From Cryptomeria japonica (Eukaryota; Streptophyta; Pinopsida; Cupressales; Cupressaceae): DNA of 64,000 nt. The position numbers and the translations under genes were made by a program. Shown piece after piece: positions 1 through 11,439 of the stretch (position 1 is its first letter; each line of letters starts with the position of its first letter). The stretch spans positions 719,405,867-719,469,866 of the forward strand of contig NC_081413.1 in NCBI RefSeq assembly GCF_030272615.1, written 5' to 3'. Under the pieces are notes generated by a model, which had not been told where the DNA came from, made no database searches, and worked only from the letters and a program-made list of their open reading frames with translations.

Positions 1-147
1 AATCAATGCATAACACATACCGGCATAGGATATGGAAAAGCTATTCAGAAAAACAATGTGACTTGTTATGCTTGTAACAAGATTGGACATATTGTAAAAT
101 TTTATAGAAGCAAGACATCACCAACAAATAACAAGGACCCAGTTTGA
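1..147 (+). pseudogene. 3' end of gag-like zinc-knuckle ORF (element 1)
   Basis: The frame starting at base 1 reads through to a TGA at 145-147. It contains the knuckle CYACNKIGH, whose last cysteine position is tyrosine (KFY); the sister copy at 26460-27428 has KFC, so this knuckle is damaged. The family is expected to bind RNA as a capsid component. Only the last 48 codons are in the window; the coiled-coil and other knuckles lie upstream, outside it. Confidence 0.75.
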
Positions 148-593
148 AAGGTAAAGAAAAGGTTGAAGAGGTAAAGCAAGAATTTTCAAAACAATGGATT
201 AGAAAGTCTGACATGAATGTTAGTGAAGCTATTCCTTCACCGATAGAATAGAGTATCACTCCACCGATAGGAGATTCTTCATCTAATTGAGTAACAATCC
301 TTTGGGGGTATGGCAACAAATTGAAAAACATGCTAGTTTACCCTCGGTTGATGCTGAGAAGTTGGATTACTTCTTTACCGGTAGATGATTTAAGTTTTGA
401 CTTAACTGGTAGACATTAAATGTGGTAGTTGAAGGAAATAACATTATAAAGCAAGTGTTTTGGCCCTTTTTCATTCACCGAGCATTCAAATCTCTAGAGA
501 GCACAAAATTCCTGAGCGAAGCCATCCACTATGAATAGTGAAGCAAATCATCCAAGAAAATCATCCTAAAGGAAGATTAAGATATTTATAATT
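148..593 (+). other. gag-ORF2 spacer of element 1
   Basis: 446 bases between the gag stop and the ORF2 start. The first part still reads as a K/E-rich tail in places, like the equivalent part of the sister copy. The rest holds no recognisable gene, splice pattern or repeat. Confidence 0.55.
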
Positions 594-3500
594 ATGGCTT
601 CTTCCTTTGCACTTGAATTCATTGCAACCCCTACTATGATCGAAGTTATTAAGCATCATAGACCCATGTTCAAACTTATTCCCAAAATTGCAAAGAAAGA
701 TGACACCCTAGGAGCATTTTCAAAAATACCTAAGGGAGTATTTTATGTAGAAGATCCTAGAATGTATATACATTGTCATATTGAGGAACTAGGAGCTGAA
801 TAAATAATGAACATATATAGAACTGTAATTTGTGATGAAAATGGAAATGTTAAACCGGAACACAAGATAGTGGAAACCCTAGGCTTTATGGACATTCTTA
901 GTATCCTTTATTTTCCTAAGGATGTGATAAGGATAGTATTGAGCAGAGTTCATGGAGAGTTCTTTTGGTTGGATTCCATCCATAAGATTACCAAAGAAGT
1001 AGTTAGGACAGTGACAGGCTTACCTTCCACCAGTAGTAGGCTTGATAAAACTAAAAAGGTTCCAAATGACATTGTCATGACCCTAACCAATGCAACATTT
1101 TATAAAAGATCCCTAAGAGTCAATGATGTGAAGGACATCAATGCTAGATTTGACACTATGATTCTTGGTTATAAGGCTACACATGCAAACAGACTAAACT
1201 TTGTTTCTAGCTTATGTATCAAAAGTGCATATGACATGGTGAATAACAATGCTATGATTGATGTATGTGAGTGGATAAAAGATGAACCGATAGACAATTT
1301 GAAGAAAATCAAAGGTGATAAGAAAGAAATATTCAGATTTGGCAACCTTCTTGTGTGTTTAATGTTGTACATTACCAAGCAAGTTCTTGGTATTGGTAGG
1401 AAAGACTTTGGTTTTGATATCCCGGTAGGAAAACAACTTCTAGACATACTAAACAACATGGGAGATGATAAGGAGAAAAACATAAATGAATATTTTCAAA
1501 CTTTGAAAGCAAAGATGAAGACAAGAATAAGGCTATCTCAAGCAATTGTTGATAAGTATCAAAAGGAGATATGCTTTGTGATCAAGAAAGATGAAATTTA
1601 GATGGAGATAGTTATCCCTAGGACTGTTTGGGTTACAGAGATAGAATATGAGGCAGATGACAACATAGTTGAAACCTATGCTAAAGCCCTCTTAGAAGCA
1701 CCTAAGGAACCAATTGAGAAATTTTTTGGCAATGCAAAGACCAAAGAAAGCAAAATCCAATTTGAGAAAAGAATCAACAAAACTGAACAAATAGTGAGGA
1801 AGGGAATAAGACAGGCAAAATCAATAAAAGAAGGTGTATTAAACAAAACTAGTATTAAGGAGAGTGAATTGGAAGGACTACAACTAGGAGCACATCTTTC
1901 ACCAATTGCTACCTCTTCTGATAGTGAAATACGAGCAGAGTTTAAAAGGGTAGTTAGGAAAAGAAAACCTTCATCAACACCTGCTCCTACACCAAAAAGA
2001 ACAAGGCAAAAACAACAGGCAGTTAGGGCTCCGGCAAGGAAGTTGACACCAAAGAAAAGGAAAGAAAAACTAGTTATTCCACCTTTGGACAAACTTCTAA
2101 GTGAAATAACTGAGGATGGGAAATTGAAAAATATCAGCAAGCTATACAACACACTTTCAAATGATGAAAAGGAGAGCATAGAAAATAGTGTAATCTTACA
2201 CTTAGACATCTATAATAAATTTTTGATGGAGATTGTTGATGATATACCAGATGACTTGTACAGAAGTTTAGAAGCTAGAAGGGTAGCTATTGTGGAGTTA
2301 GATAAAAAGATAAAAATAGAAAAACTACTTGTAGTTCACCCAGTGAATGCAACTCAAGAGATAGATGAATTAATCAGTGAGGCTAACCGGATAGTATTTT
2401 CAACCGGTCATCAACATGTAGCACTGATGGCAAGCAGAGTAAATGAAATAATAGAAAAGACTGCAGATCAGTGGGATATATTTTTTGTTGAAAAAGAAAA
2501 ACAAGAAGAGCTTAAGAGACTAAAGACTTTTAAAGTCTATCAAAAGGAAAAGGACAAGGATAAGGGGAAAGGTAAGGTAGGTGGACCTCCAAGAATAAAG
2601 GTGACAGATAACTTACCCCCACCTCCTTCTGATACTCCACCAGTACAAATTGTTGACACACAACCGACAACGAAGAGTATGGAAACACCACACGAGGATA
2701 CAAATCCTTATTCTGAGGTGATATACACAATTAACATTGACACACAGGAAGTCAATATTATGGTGGATAAGGAAGCAACTGACAAAAGAGATGTGGCAAT
2801 TGAGCCACCAGTAGGAAATACTGTAGTTGAAAACATTGGAATCGGGGCAGAACAACAAACTAAAAAAACAAATAAACCCCTGGACATAGGAAAGGAAGAG
2901 ACCACAAATGTGCATATTGATGCATCTACTAAGCCACCGACAACTATTGAAACTGAAAAACCTACTGAGTCACCGATAGTAGAAAATACAGAGGTAAACA
3001 AAGAAAAAATGGTAGTGGACACCACAGTAAAATCTTCAGAACCACAAACAGAGACACCATTAGGAGAGGACACTGAGAAACCGATAGAGTAATAGGTCCA
3101 TATTGAGAAAAAAATTGAGGAATAGGTAGAGAAACAAGCTCCTTCACAGACTGTGCCACCGACCACATCTGACAAGCCCAAGCCTTTAGTAGTAGAAATG
3201 GAAACTCAAACTGATTCTCTAGAGAAAGAGGAAAGCAAAGCTATCACAACCACCAGCGGTTTACAAATTGTAAAAATAGTTGGACAGTCATTCGAAACAT
3301 CCACGACTAAATTTAGACCTACAAATGTAATAGAGGTACTATTAGATTCAATAAAGAAAATAACTGAGTGCAATGCACAAGCTTATAAGGCTATAGATGA
3401 CACTTTACCAATTTTGAAGATGATAGCTCCAAAATGTAACATAGAAAATAAAGATTCTTTGAGCCAATTAGACACATTGTCTAAGTATATATCCGGCAAC

Positions 3501-4124
3501 CTAATAACACTAGATCAGCTAAATGAAGACACCTTCAGAGAGAAAATGAATAAAGAGAAAGAAAAATTCTTTAAGGAGATGGTAAAGAATAATAAGGAAA
3601 ATATGGAAACCTTATTACCGGTATTAGGCAAAGTAATCTTGGCCTTCAATAAATTGTATAGAGACACATGTAAAAAAAAAAATTTGACAAAAGACATAGA
3701 TAAAGAGATCGGCATAGCCCAAAAGGAAATAAATGATATTACTGACAACTTGATAGGTTCATCAGAATCAATATCAGTAATTAAACAGGAAATTATAGGA
3801 TTTGAAGAGAAAATAGAGAAGCTTGAGGAAGACAAGGAAAGGATAAAGGTTAAGGCAAAAGAGCTTAAGTGCGGACTAAGTCCTAAACTGGATATCCTCG
3901 TCTCTTTGAGAAAAGAGATTTCTAAGGCTTTTTTTCTAGGACTCAAGACACTGGAAGAGAAAATGCACTTTCTAACTGGTACAATTTAGAGAACTGAAGC
4001 AACAATAAAGGATAGTGAGAGGTTTAGCAATAGTCTAAATATTGCCTTAGCAAAAATTTATCAGATTGTAATCAACCGGTTACAAGGAACTAGACAGGAA
4101 CTACACTCAATTGACATTGAATGA
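594..4124 (+). pseudogene. ORF2: ~1,177-codon ORF of unknown function (element 1)
   Basis: A single frame runs from ATG 594 to TGA 4122, broken only by six stops (801, 1599, 3090, 3093, 3123, 3987) and no frameshift. At 1599 the sister copy has tryptophan, so TGG became TAG. Layout: residues ~1-340 form a folded-looking region with an I-x-x-E-V-x-R-x-V-T-G-L-P motif; ~455-495 is a basic Lys/Arg/Pro stretch resembling a nuclear localisation signal; ~670-880 is rich in Thr/Pro/Glu; ~900-1177 is Lys/Glu-rich with predicted coiled-coil character. I see no catalytic motif of RT, integrase, RNase H or protease. Homologous copies lie at 22710-26041 and 20042-21173, so it is a real conserved ORF. The N-terminal part weakly resembles ORFs carried by other plant retroelements, including 15041-17452. 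Function unknown. Confidence 0.8.
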
Positions 4125-4142
4125 TAGCCTTTGTCATTGATG

Positions 4143-4154
4143 CCAAAGGGGGAG
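4143..4154 (+). other. Internal (repeated) polypurine tract, element 1
   Basis: CCAAAGGGGGAG lies just after ORF2 and about 150 bases before the LTR-adjacent tract. Multiple polypurine tracts near the 3' end are a known Sirevirus feature. Confidence 0.6.
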
Positions 4155-4286
4155 TAGTATTAGATGAGAAAAAGGATATGATAGAAGAGATCACCTACTC
4201 AGGCGAAGCACGCACACAATTTTGATAGTTTTGGTAAGATATTTTTTGGACAACACTTTTTGGATTTTTCTCATGAGTGTTGCCAT

Positions 4287-4318
4287 CAATGCCAAAGAGG
4301 GAGATTGTTGGCAAATGC
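4287..4318 (+). other. Polypurine tract inside an inverted repeat at the LTR edge (element 1)
   Basis: TGCCAA (4290-4295) and TTGGCA (4308-4313) are perfect inverted arms; the loop between them is the polypurine tract AGAGGGAGATTG. The tract primes plus-strand DNA synthesis and directly precedes the LTR start TGTTGG. The same arrangement is present at 22490-22517 and 32799-32828. Confidence 0.75.
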
Positions 4319-5037
4319 ACACTCCAATGAGAAATTGTAGGTGATTGAAGGTATTTTCATTGATGGAAACCATACAATCCTATGACACTGGCACAAGCAC
4401 AGACACTGGCACCGGCACCCTGGCCGACAGGATTTTACTTATTGCAAAATGTAATTAATTGTAATATCTTTTTGAAAGCCGACAAGGCATATTGTAATAA
4501 GGCTAATATATAAGTATGAGATCTTAGAGAACATTTGTATGTAGTATGTATGATGGATATTAGATGTCAATACTAAGGCAGAGTTTGGAATAAGGTTTTG
4601 GAAGTTGTAGAGCTTAAACCAGTACTGGATCTGGCATAGCAGATGCCCTTTTGTAGTAGTACATGATATTGGATTTTATAATCCACTTTTGTAAGTCAGT
4701 GAGACTTCTCTTTTTGTATTTAAGCAGTGAGCTTTAGGCAGTTGTCCTTCCTGCATGTGCAGGCCCCTATTGTAATAGTAACATTCTCTTATTGGCTAGT
4801 AAGCGAATATTGTGGGTCACAAATCCCATCGAGGTTTTTCCCACACCAAGTTTCCTCTATAAATATTGTATTATGGTGTGTCTTTCATGTTTTGGTTGTT
4901 GTTCTTATTTACTACATTAAGTTTGGTTTACCGGTACACAGTTTTGGAATGCTTTTCATTTAATAATTCAAGAAAAATAATTAACCGGCAAGATACTGAT
5001 TCATCCCCCCCTCTCAGTATCTTTGGGAATCCTAATA
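4306..5037 (+). repeat. 3' LTR of element 1 (~732 bp)
   Basis: Starts TGTTGGC directly after the polypurine tract and ends CCTAATA, where the sister LTRs end CCTAACA. It aligns along its length with the two LTRs of element 6 in reverse orientation, including the direct C-rich motif near the end (4997-5020). A few bases before the terminus are missing relative to the sister LTRs. Confidence 0.85.
4504..4513 (+). promoter_or_regulatory. TATA-like box in LTR of element 1
   Basis: AATATATAAG lies about 200 bases into the LTR, a usual position for the U3 promoter. No transcription data are available; prediction only. Confidence 0.4.
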
Positions 5038-5044
5038 GCCTCTA

Positions 5045-6490
5045 GATCCACTTTCTTTGTCTGGTTATAGTGGAAATTCTTATGTGCCAAATAATCAATG
5101 GCAACCACCTTATGCTCAAAATCTTGGTAATTATCAAAATTGGTATGGTTCTCAAGCCCAAGGGCAGGATTTTGGTAATCAAATACCATAGTGGCAGCAA
5201 CCACAAGGGAATTGGTATCCACCTCAAAGCCAAGGAAGTCAGTTTCAAGGAAATTGGCAACCTACTTCTCAATGGAGGGGGAGTTAGCCATGAAATGCCC
5301 AATCTTCTGGTTATCAACAGCCTATTCAGCAGCCACAACCTCCTGCAATAATGCCTCCTTCTACAGCCACTGCAGTTCCACCTAAGCCAACGCAGTTGCC
5401 TACTCAACCACTACCAAATCCTAATATTAAATCTCAGTAGCAACAACAAGCTTATTCAGCTAATCTTAATCAATACCCAACCTATTCTCTATCTCTAAGT
5501 GATATTCACCTCCGATCTGGGACAAAACTGCCTAATCCATCTCCTCCAGTTATCACTGAGGTACAAGAAGAACAAGAAATCTTTGATCCAATAGATGCAA
5601 TACCTCAGAAGCATATATTACTGCCATTTCCCTAGAGATTGCAAGAAAAGGAAGTTCCCACAGAGCAAGAGCAAGGCATTGATATTATAGATCAACTAAA
5701 GCATATTTGTGTTAAAATTCCATTGTTGCAAGCAATAAAAGATGTTCCCATATATGGTAAGGCACTGAGAGAAGCATATCTAAAAAAATTTGGTAGGAAG
5801 AAGAAGGATCCACAAATAGTGCATGTTATGGGTCAACTGACAAATATTATGTTAAGCAAGGTTGCAATTCCAAAATATTCTGATCCAGGTAGTCCTATGG
5901 TAAGTATAGTCATTAATGGCAACTAGATAAGAAATGTTTTAACTGATTTAGGGGCAGCCATTAATGTTATGATAGGAGAAGTAATGAAACAACTTGGAAT
6001 CAATAATCTAAGGCCTACACCCATAGTTCTATAGCTTGTTGATAGCTCTACAGTGAGACCTGATGGTATCATTGAGGACGTAGTGGTTATTTTGGATTCC
6101 TAGGAATACTCTGCAGACTTTATGATTCTATCTCCAAAAGCAATATTGGGAGGATATTCGGTGATTTTGGGAAGACCTTGGCTTGCCACAACTGATGCAT
6201 ATATTGGATGTAGATCAGGGGATATGACTATTTCAAATGGGAATTCTACAAAAACATTAGCCTTGTATTCTCATGCACAATGCTATCTTGATAAAAAACA
6301 AGTCGTTTGGCCTATTTTGGGAGAAGAATCTGAGGGAGTTGACTCTTTTAATCACCTTATGATGATTAATCGAGGGCCATTCATGCAATTACATGACGAA
6401 GAATCAATTCTTTATAAAATTATGATAAATGAGTTAATAGAAGAACAAAAATTGCAGGAGTTGGTGTTGGGACTCATTAAATTTGAGTAA
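5045..6490 (+). pseudogene. gag C-terminus and aspartic protease of gypsy element 2
   Basis: One frame runs through this interval with eight in-frame stops. 5045-5640 encodes a Gln/Pro/Tyr-rich gag tail (repeats of the NWYxxQ type). From about 5640 the sequence resembles the pre-protease segment of Athila/Tat elements (a KIPLLQAIKDVP-type motif). The protease active site is DLGAAIN at 5944, where D[ST]GA is usual, so the second catalytic-loop residue is changed. ILGRPWLAT at ~6166-6195 matches the conserved end of the protease fold. The protein would process the Gag-Pol precursor. Most stops are TAG, consistent with CAG decay. No open start is visible because element 1 replaces the upstream gag. 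Confidence 0.8.
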
Positions 6491-8606
6491 TTTGAGAGGC
6501 CCATTTCAAAAAAAATTCTATTTCATTTGCAGAAAGGCACCTAATCTCATTCAGGTGGCCTAGTTAGAAAGAGGGTAAAATGGAGCCAGTTAATTTTCAA
6601 AGGGTAAGGCTTGGGATATGTGTCCTATACCTTTCATTTGGCCTATGAAGTGTTTTGCAACTTTCAGATTTCAATTTGGATCAATTTATCAGGTACCCAT
6701 TTCAAGGGGTGAGTTGAAAGTGCATGTTACGTGCAAATGCAGATTTTATTGAGTAGCCTACTTTGAGCTCCTATAACTTTTTCCCAGTTGATTGTCATAG
6801 TCAAATTCAAAGTGCACTAAATTCTATGCATAAAAGTGAGTCAACATGTCAAATTTCAAGTCTTTATGAATCCATTTGCTTAGTCTAGCAAGCTCAACCC
6901 GTTTGCAATTTATGGTTTGCACAAGTCCCTGTTTTGATAGCTAGTCAGAAGCTTCCCTTTGCACATGTGTAAAAGTTGCCCCGGTGAGTGTCATGTCAAA
7001 AAAAAATTTCCAGGCTATTCCTAGTATGAAGGACAAGCTATGTTTTAAATTTCAAGCTCCTACCAATCCATTTGATCAGTTTTCAAAAGGGTTTCTTGAC
7101 CCACCTTATTCAGTGTTTCGTATTTTCATTGCTACATCAGTTAAAGTGGCTATTTTCATGAGCACACTATTTGTACTCTATTAGCTTCCCAGTCAAACTA
7201 AGCATTCTAAGTTTTGATATGTACTTCAAGGTACCTATGCCTTAGATTTGAGGTTCTAGGGAGATTGTTTGATATTTTTAAGAAAGGCGTCATAAGTTCC
7301 CCGTGCATTGATTTTATCAGGTCCGCAGTGCTAACAAAGCCAGTTGGTCATCTTTGACCATTAATATTTCTTCACTTGGGATTCATCTTGAGAAACCACT
7401 TGGCAGAGTTCATGTTTGTGTATCAGAGTACACGCCTGTCAGTTTGCAAAGTCCAGGAAGGTGTTTTGACCAGTTTGAAAATTACATCTTTGCGATTAAA
7501 TGCGAAAATGTGGCGCAAGCGCTTGAAAGTTGTGAAACTCAGTTTGATAATCTAGAAATGTTATCGATCGATTATAAAGGTATGTTTAAGGTTTGTGAGG
7601 CATTTCAAAGGTCAGTTGCATGAAAATGAAATTTTTTTTAGTCGGAACCACTTTGGGGCCCGACTTGGCTCATGCCCGTGCATTGATTTTTATGGCAAAA
7701 ATGGTCTTAAATTCATGGCAATGCATATCACCATCAGCTCGGTCCTCATTAGGATCCTTTATGTTTGATTACAATGGTGAAGGAAGTAAGGTACTATGAC
7801 ATTCTAGGAATCAAAACCTTTAGGCATAGTGCCCAATCTTCCTAGCAACTGGCGCCCAATGAATAATGTTTTATTAAACTTCCAGGTAGATGCAATCAGC
7901 AGGTGTAGAGCCTCCTTCCTTCTCCCACATGTGAGAAGCCTTCAAAAGGTTTTAAACAATTTCAATTGACAAGGCTCTAGTTTTTTTTTAAAAGTAAATG
8001 AAATGGGCTGCATGGACTTTGAAGTTTAGATGGTGCTGCTGTGGGAAACATTAAAACTTTCAAATAGCAAATGCAGCCATTTTCCATCCTCCCTATGGCA
8101 TGTGGTGTTTGGCAGCAGTGAAACAATCCAAATGAAATGGCTCGTGTAAAGCCCAAATCCACGACTTTGCCAGCATCTTCATAGGCATGTGGTGGTTAAA
8201 CGGGGTTTTAAATTTTTTAAAGCAAATGCATTTGCCGTAGATGTTAAGAGGTATTAAATCTGAAGTTGTGCATTGTCATGTTGAAAGAGGTCAATGAAAC
8301 AGCAAATGCAACTGGCAATGTTGCCTCCCTCCCTTGCCCCACGTGATGGCTGAGAGAGGCAAGTTAAAAGGTTTTAAAATTTCAAGTAAATGCAGATTGG
8401 CAAGCATTTGGAGGAGTTAAAAAACTTTAAAGAAAATGCAAAGGGAAATGTTGAGCATTTCATAAATTTCCAAACAAATGCAATTTCCATCCTCTCCTCC
8501 CACGCAATGAGCAAGAAAGGCAAAGAACTTCCAGTCAAATTTCATTGGCAGTCATGAAAACACTCAGGAAAAATTTAAAAAATGCATTCCCAGGCAAAAG
8601 AGCATT

Positions 8607-8650
8607 GTCCCACATTGACTGGGTAGGGAAACATTTTGATATTTAAATAT
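8607..8650 (+). promoter_or_regulatory. USE-like motif plus TATA-like box
   Basis: GTCCCACATTG (8607-8617) differs at one base from the plant snRNA upstream sequence element RTCCCACATCG. A TTTAAATATAA box begins about 24 bases downstream, the spacing known for Pol III-type plant snRNA promoters. The following sequence is not U6, U3 or 7SL as far as I can recognise, so this may be chance or an LTR promoter. Confidence 0.3.
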
Positions 8651-8713
8651 AAGAACACACTCATCTATAATGCCAAAGCTTAAAGGCTTTTGACGCATGG
8701 TGTCAGTTGGGTG

Positions 8714-8946
8714 CCAAGTGGACCCCACGTGTGCACGCGTGATTCTTGAGGCGACTGAGGAGGCTAGCTAACGACCAGGTGGACCCCACCATGTGCATGA
8801 TTCCCGAGGCAAATTACGATGTTTCGCGAAGTGAAGGTGCTCACCTGTTACCCATCACGAAGCAATAAAATGTTAAAGATCATGCAGGTTCATTGAAGAT
8901 CTATGGTCGACTTGTTTCACAAAGTGAAGATGCACACCAGTTACCC
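8714..8946 (+). repeat. Interspersed direct repeats in the pro-RT spacer
   Basis: Two related units, CCAAGTGGACCCCAC... (8714-8752) and CCAGGTGGACCCCAC... (8775-8810), and a second pair, TTTCGCGAAGTGAAGGTGC... (8822-8853) and TTTCACAAAGTGAAGATGC... (8915-8946). The patch is richer in G and C than its surroundings. Function unknown. Confidence 0.6.
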
Positions 8947-10038
8947 TTTCCAAAATGGCAAAAGGTGATGTGGTAGGTCCAAGTGGCAATCCGGTTGGCA
9001 GGTCCGAGTGAGGTGGCGATGACATGGCAGACAGGTGGCGGTCCACGAGGTGGTGATGTGGCAGACAGATGAGGTGTCATCCTAGGTGGTGAAAGGTGGA
9101 TTCATGAGCAAATCGCAAGCTGCCACGTGGTAGGGCATCAGCCCAAAAAATTGAGAAAAATTAAAGTTAAATGATATAGTTTTAACTATTGAAGAAAAAT
9201 AAAAAATTTAAATGATGGTTCACATGAGTGATTAATTTGCCCAGGGTTGTTTTTTTGCCCGAAATAGCAAGTATTATATACCATTAGAAATCTCTCGAGA
9301 TGAGGAATCCATTTATGAAGTTTGTTTTAGCAAACATGAGATATTTTGAGAGCAATTTCCATGGGAAGAAAATGAGACATTCTTGCAGTTATGGAAAAGG
9401 GACACTTAGCATGTTATGATGGAGTCTGATTTTTTCCCTCTCCTTCTTATTCCCATTTCTTCTCAATTGTAAGGGTTCCATAAATTTGGAGAAATGCTCC
9501 AGATTTTTATGGTTTCCAATTTTGAGTTTTCTTCAAGATTGTACAGGGCAATGTCCTTTTCTAGAGAATAGAGTATGATTCATGCTATAGGTGTTTCTAA
9601 TTGCAGGTTCTTGTGTATGTAAGGCATGCACAAATTCACATAGAATTTTTCTCTAGAGTGTGCTTTCATTTTATTCAAATCTGTTTCTTAAGGAGGATCA
9701 AATTTTTCATTAGCAATTGTGTCTATGAGTGTAATGCTTGTTTGTAGGTAATCTTCAAGGAAGATTTTAAACTCTGTGAGGAAACATTAATAAAATAGGT
9801 TTCATATTTTTGGATCTGATATTTTCTGTGGATAAGCTTAGTAATGCATTTATGCATGAATATTTCATGATGAAGATGTATATGCAGTGAGTGTTTTCAT
9901 TTTTAGTCTAATGTATGACTCTGTTTCCCTTGGATAAGGCACTGGTCTTGCAATTCTGGGGATTCTCAGAGATCTTAAAATATAAAATCAGAATATCTTT
10001 CTTTGTTTTCTATTCTGTGGAAATGTTCCACCTATCTT

Positions 10039-11180
10039 TGTTGGCATTTTGATGATGTTTTGATTGTCATTGATGGACACACACTTTCTTGATGTATGAG
10101 TTATGCTCAACCGATAATTGTTCCAACCGGTATTGTGTATTATTGAATGTATAGTCTTTAGACTATCGGTATTTTGCAAAAGATGTTTACCAGTCATAGA
10201 TTGACTGAAGAGTTCAAGCGGTATGGAGACCCCAAGCGGTTTGAGGATCACAAGCAGTACAAAGGACCCAAGTAGTAGTTAACTTTTGATCGGAACACTA
10301 TGATCTACCAGTCTTCATTTTTTACAACCGGTATTACTCTGTGATGAGTTACCAATCGGTATTACTGTAATGTGTGATGAGTTATCATCCACCGACACTT
10401 TGGTGGTGTGTTTGTGTCATGTTACCAAATGTGTCTAGATGCACTGAACCTAGGAAGTTGTAGTCTAATTCTATTGGACCGATATGAAATTAGTTTCCTT
10501 TATAAGGACATCATGTCTAGGGTTTGCATGTGAGATGTGTGATATGTGTAAGAGACAAAGTATAAGACATTATGCGATCATTGAAGAGAAGATTAGGTAT
10601 GTGTGAAGAGACATACTATGGAGATATTGAAGACCTAAGTAATGTTGAAATGCATTAACAATGAGCTAACAAGGATCTAATTAAGCATACTGTGCTATTG
10701 CCTAGATCATTCACTTGTTGATTACTAATATCTTCGACAAGTCTGAAACCCTTAACCGGGTAGGCCCAACAAAGAAATTGTAAATCCTCTAACAAGGTGG
10801 TTCACAACTGTGGATCTGAAATCCTTTAACAAGGTAGTCTTTAATAGGACTTATCTCCTAACAGAGATCTAGATTCCTAACAGGATCTGTTCTAGTGAAG
10901 AATATTGTATGACCTTAACCGATCTGGATTCTATTCTGCAGATAGTTACTTGTGAGTTTCTGCTCACCGTGGTTTTTCCCATTTGGGTTTCCACATCAAA
11001 TATCTTGTGTAATGGTGATTGTGCTCTTATGGGTGAATGTTTTGTTTTCTATTTGGTTTGCATTTATCTTAACTGGTTTATTAGTGAATCTGTTGCACCG
11101 GTTATCTACTAAACTATTTAAGAGTTTGTTTACAGTAATTTTTGGTATACTAATTCACCCCCCCTCTTAGTATTCATCAA
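10039..11180 (+). repeat. Probable solo copia-type LTR (element 3) inside gypsy element 2
   Basis: Starts TGTTGGCATTTTGATG, has a TATA box (TATAAGG at 10501), and near its end carries TTCACCCCCCCTCTTAGTAT (11153-11172), the motif shared by all Sirevirus-like LTRs in this window. No internal element sequence follows; gypsy pol resumes within about 270 bases. The exact right end and the target duplication are unresolved: ATCTT precedes the left end but I found no clean match on the right. Confidence 0.65.
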
Positions 11181-11439
11181 TTTCATGCTTCAACTTAGTT
11201 GAGACATCAATGTAGATCTAGCCCATCTGCAGTAGCTTCCTAGTTGTTAAGCCTTATGAGATCTATCTGCTTTTATTGATGTTGTCATATGTGGGTAAAT
11301 GAGTTTGATTAGGTTCATCAAAGGGTGTCCCCCCCTAGGTCTGGCAAAACCTAAAGTGTAGGAGGATCAATTAGGATCCTATGTTATGTTGTCCAATTCT
11401 TGATATATGTCATAGATTGAAACTGGCCATTTCATAAAA

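Larger units (their letters stand above)
1..5037 (+). mobile_element. ORF2-type non-autonomous copia-like LTR element, 5' end outside window (element 1)
   Basis: Seen: the end of a zinc-knuckle gag frame, one very long frame (ORF2), two polypurine tracts and a terminal LTR, all on the plus strand. The same order of parts occurs on the minus strand in the complete element at 21726-28284, which supplies the boundaries. No protease, integrase or reverse transcriptase is present between gag and the LTR. The repeated polypurine tracts and the C-rich motif near the LTR end are features known from the Sirevirus branch of Ty1/copia, so I infer a Sirevirus-like non-autonomous derivative. The right edge abuts gypsy gag coding sequence, so it probably inserted into that gag; the left flank is outside the window and the target duplication cannot be tested. 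Confidence 0.8.
6491..10038 (+). other. Non-coding spacer between protease and RT of element 2
   Basis: About 3.5 kb with no recognisable protein. It contains loosely repeated caaatgca-type words (7900-8600), two copies of CCGTGCATTGATTTT (near 7303 and 7676), a snRNA-promoter-like motif (8607-8648) and a GC-richer patch with direct repeats (8714-8946). It could be an Ogre-style intron, part of an older insertion, or non-coding DNA of this family; I cannot separate these. Confidence 0.5.

Noticed and set aside
2613..3181. Minus-strand ORFs over ORF2 (e.g. 3181-2708, 2209-1676)
   Set aside because: Shadows of the plus-strand ORF2 with low-complexity Ser/Val/Phe composition; the plus frame is supported by homologues.
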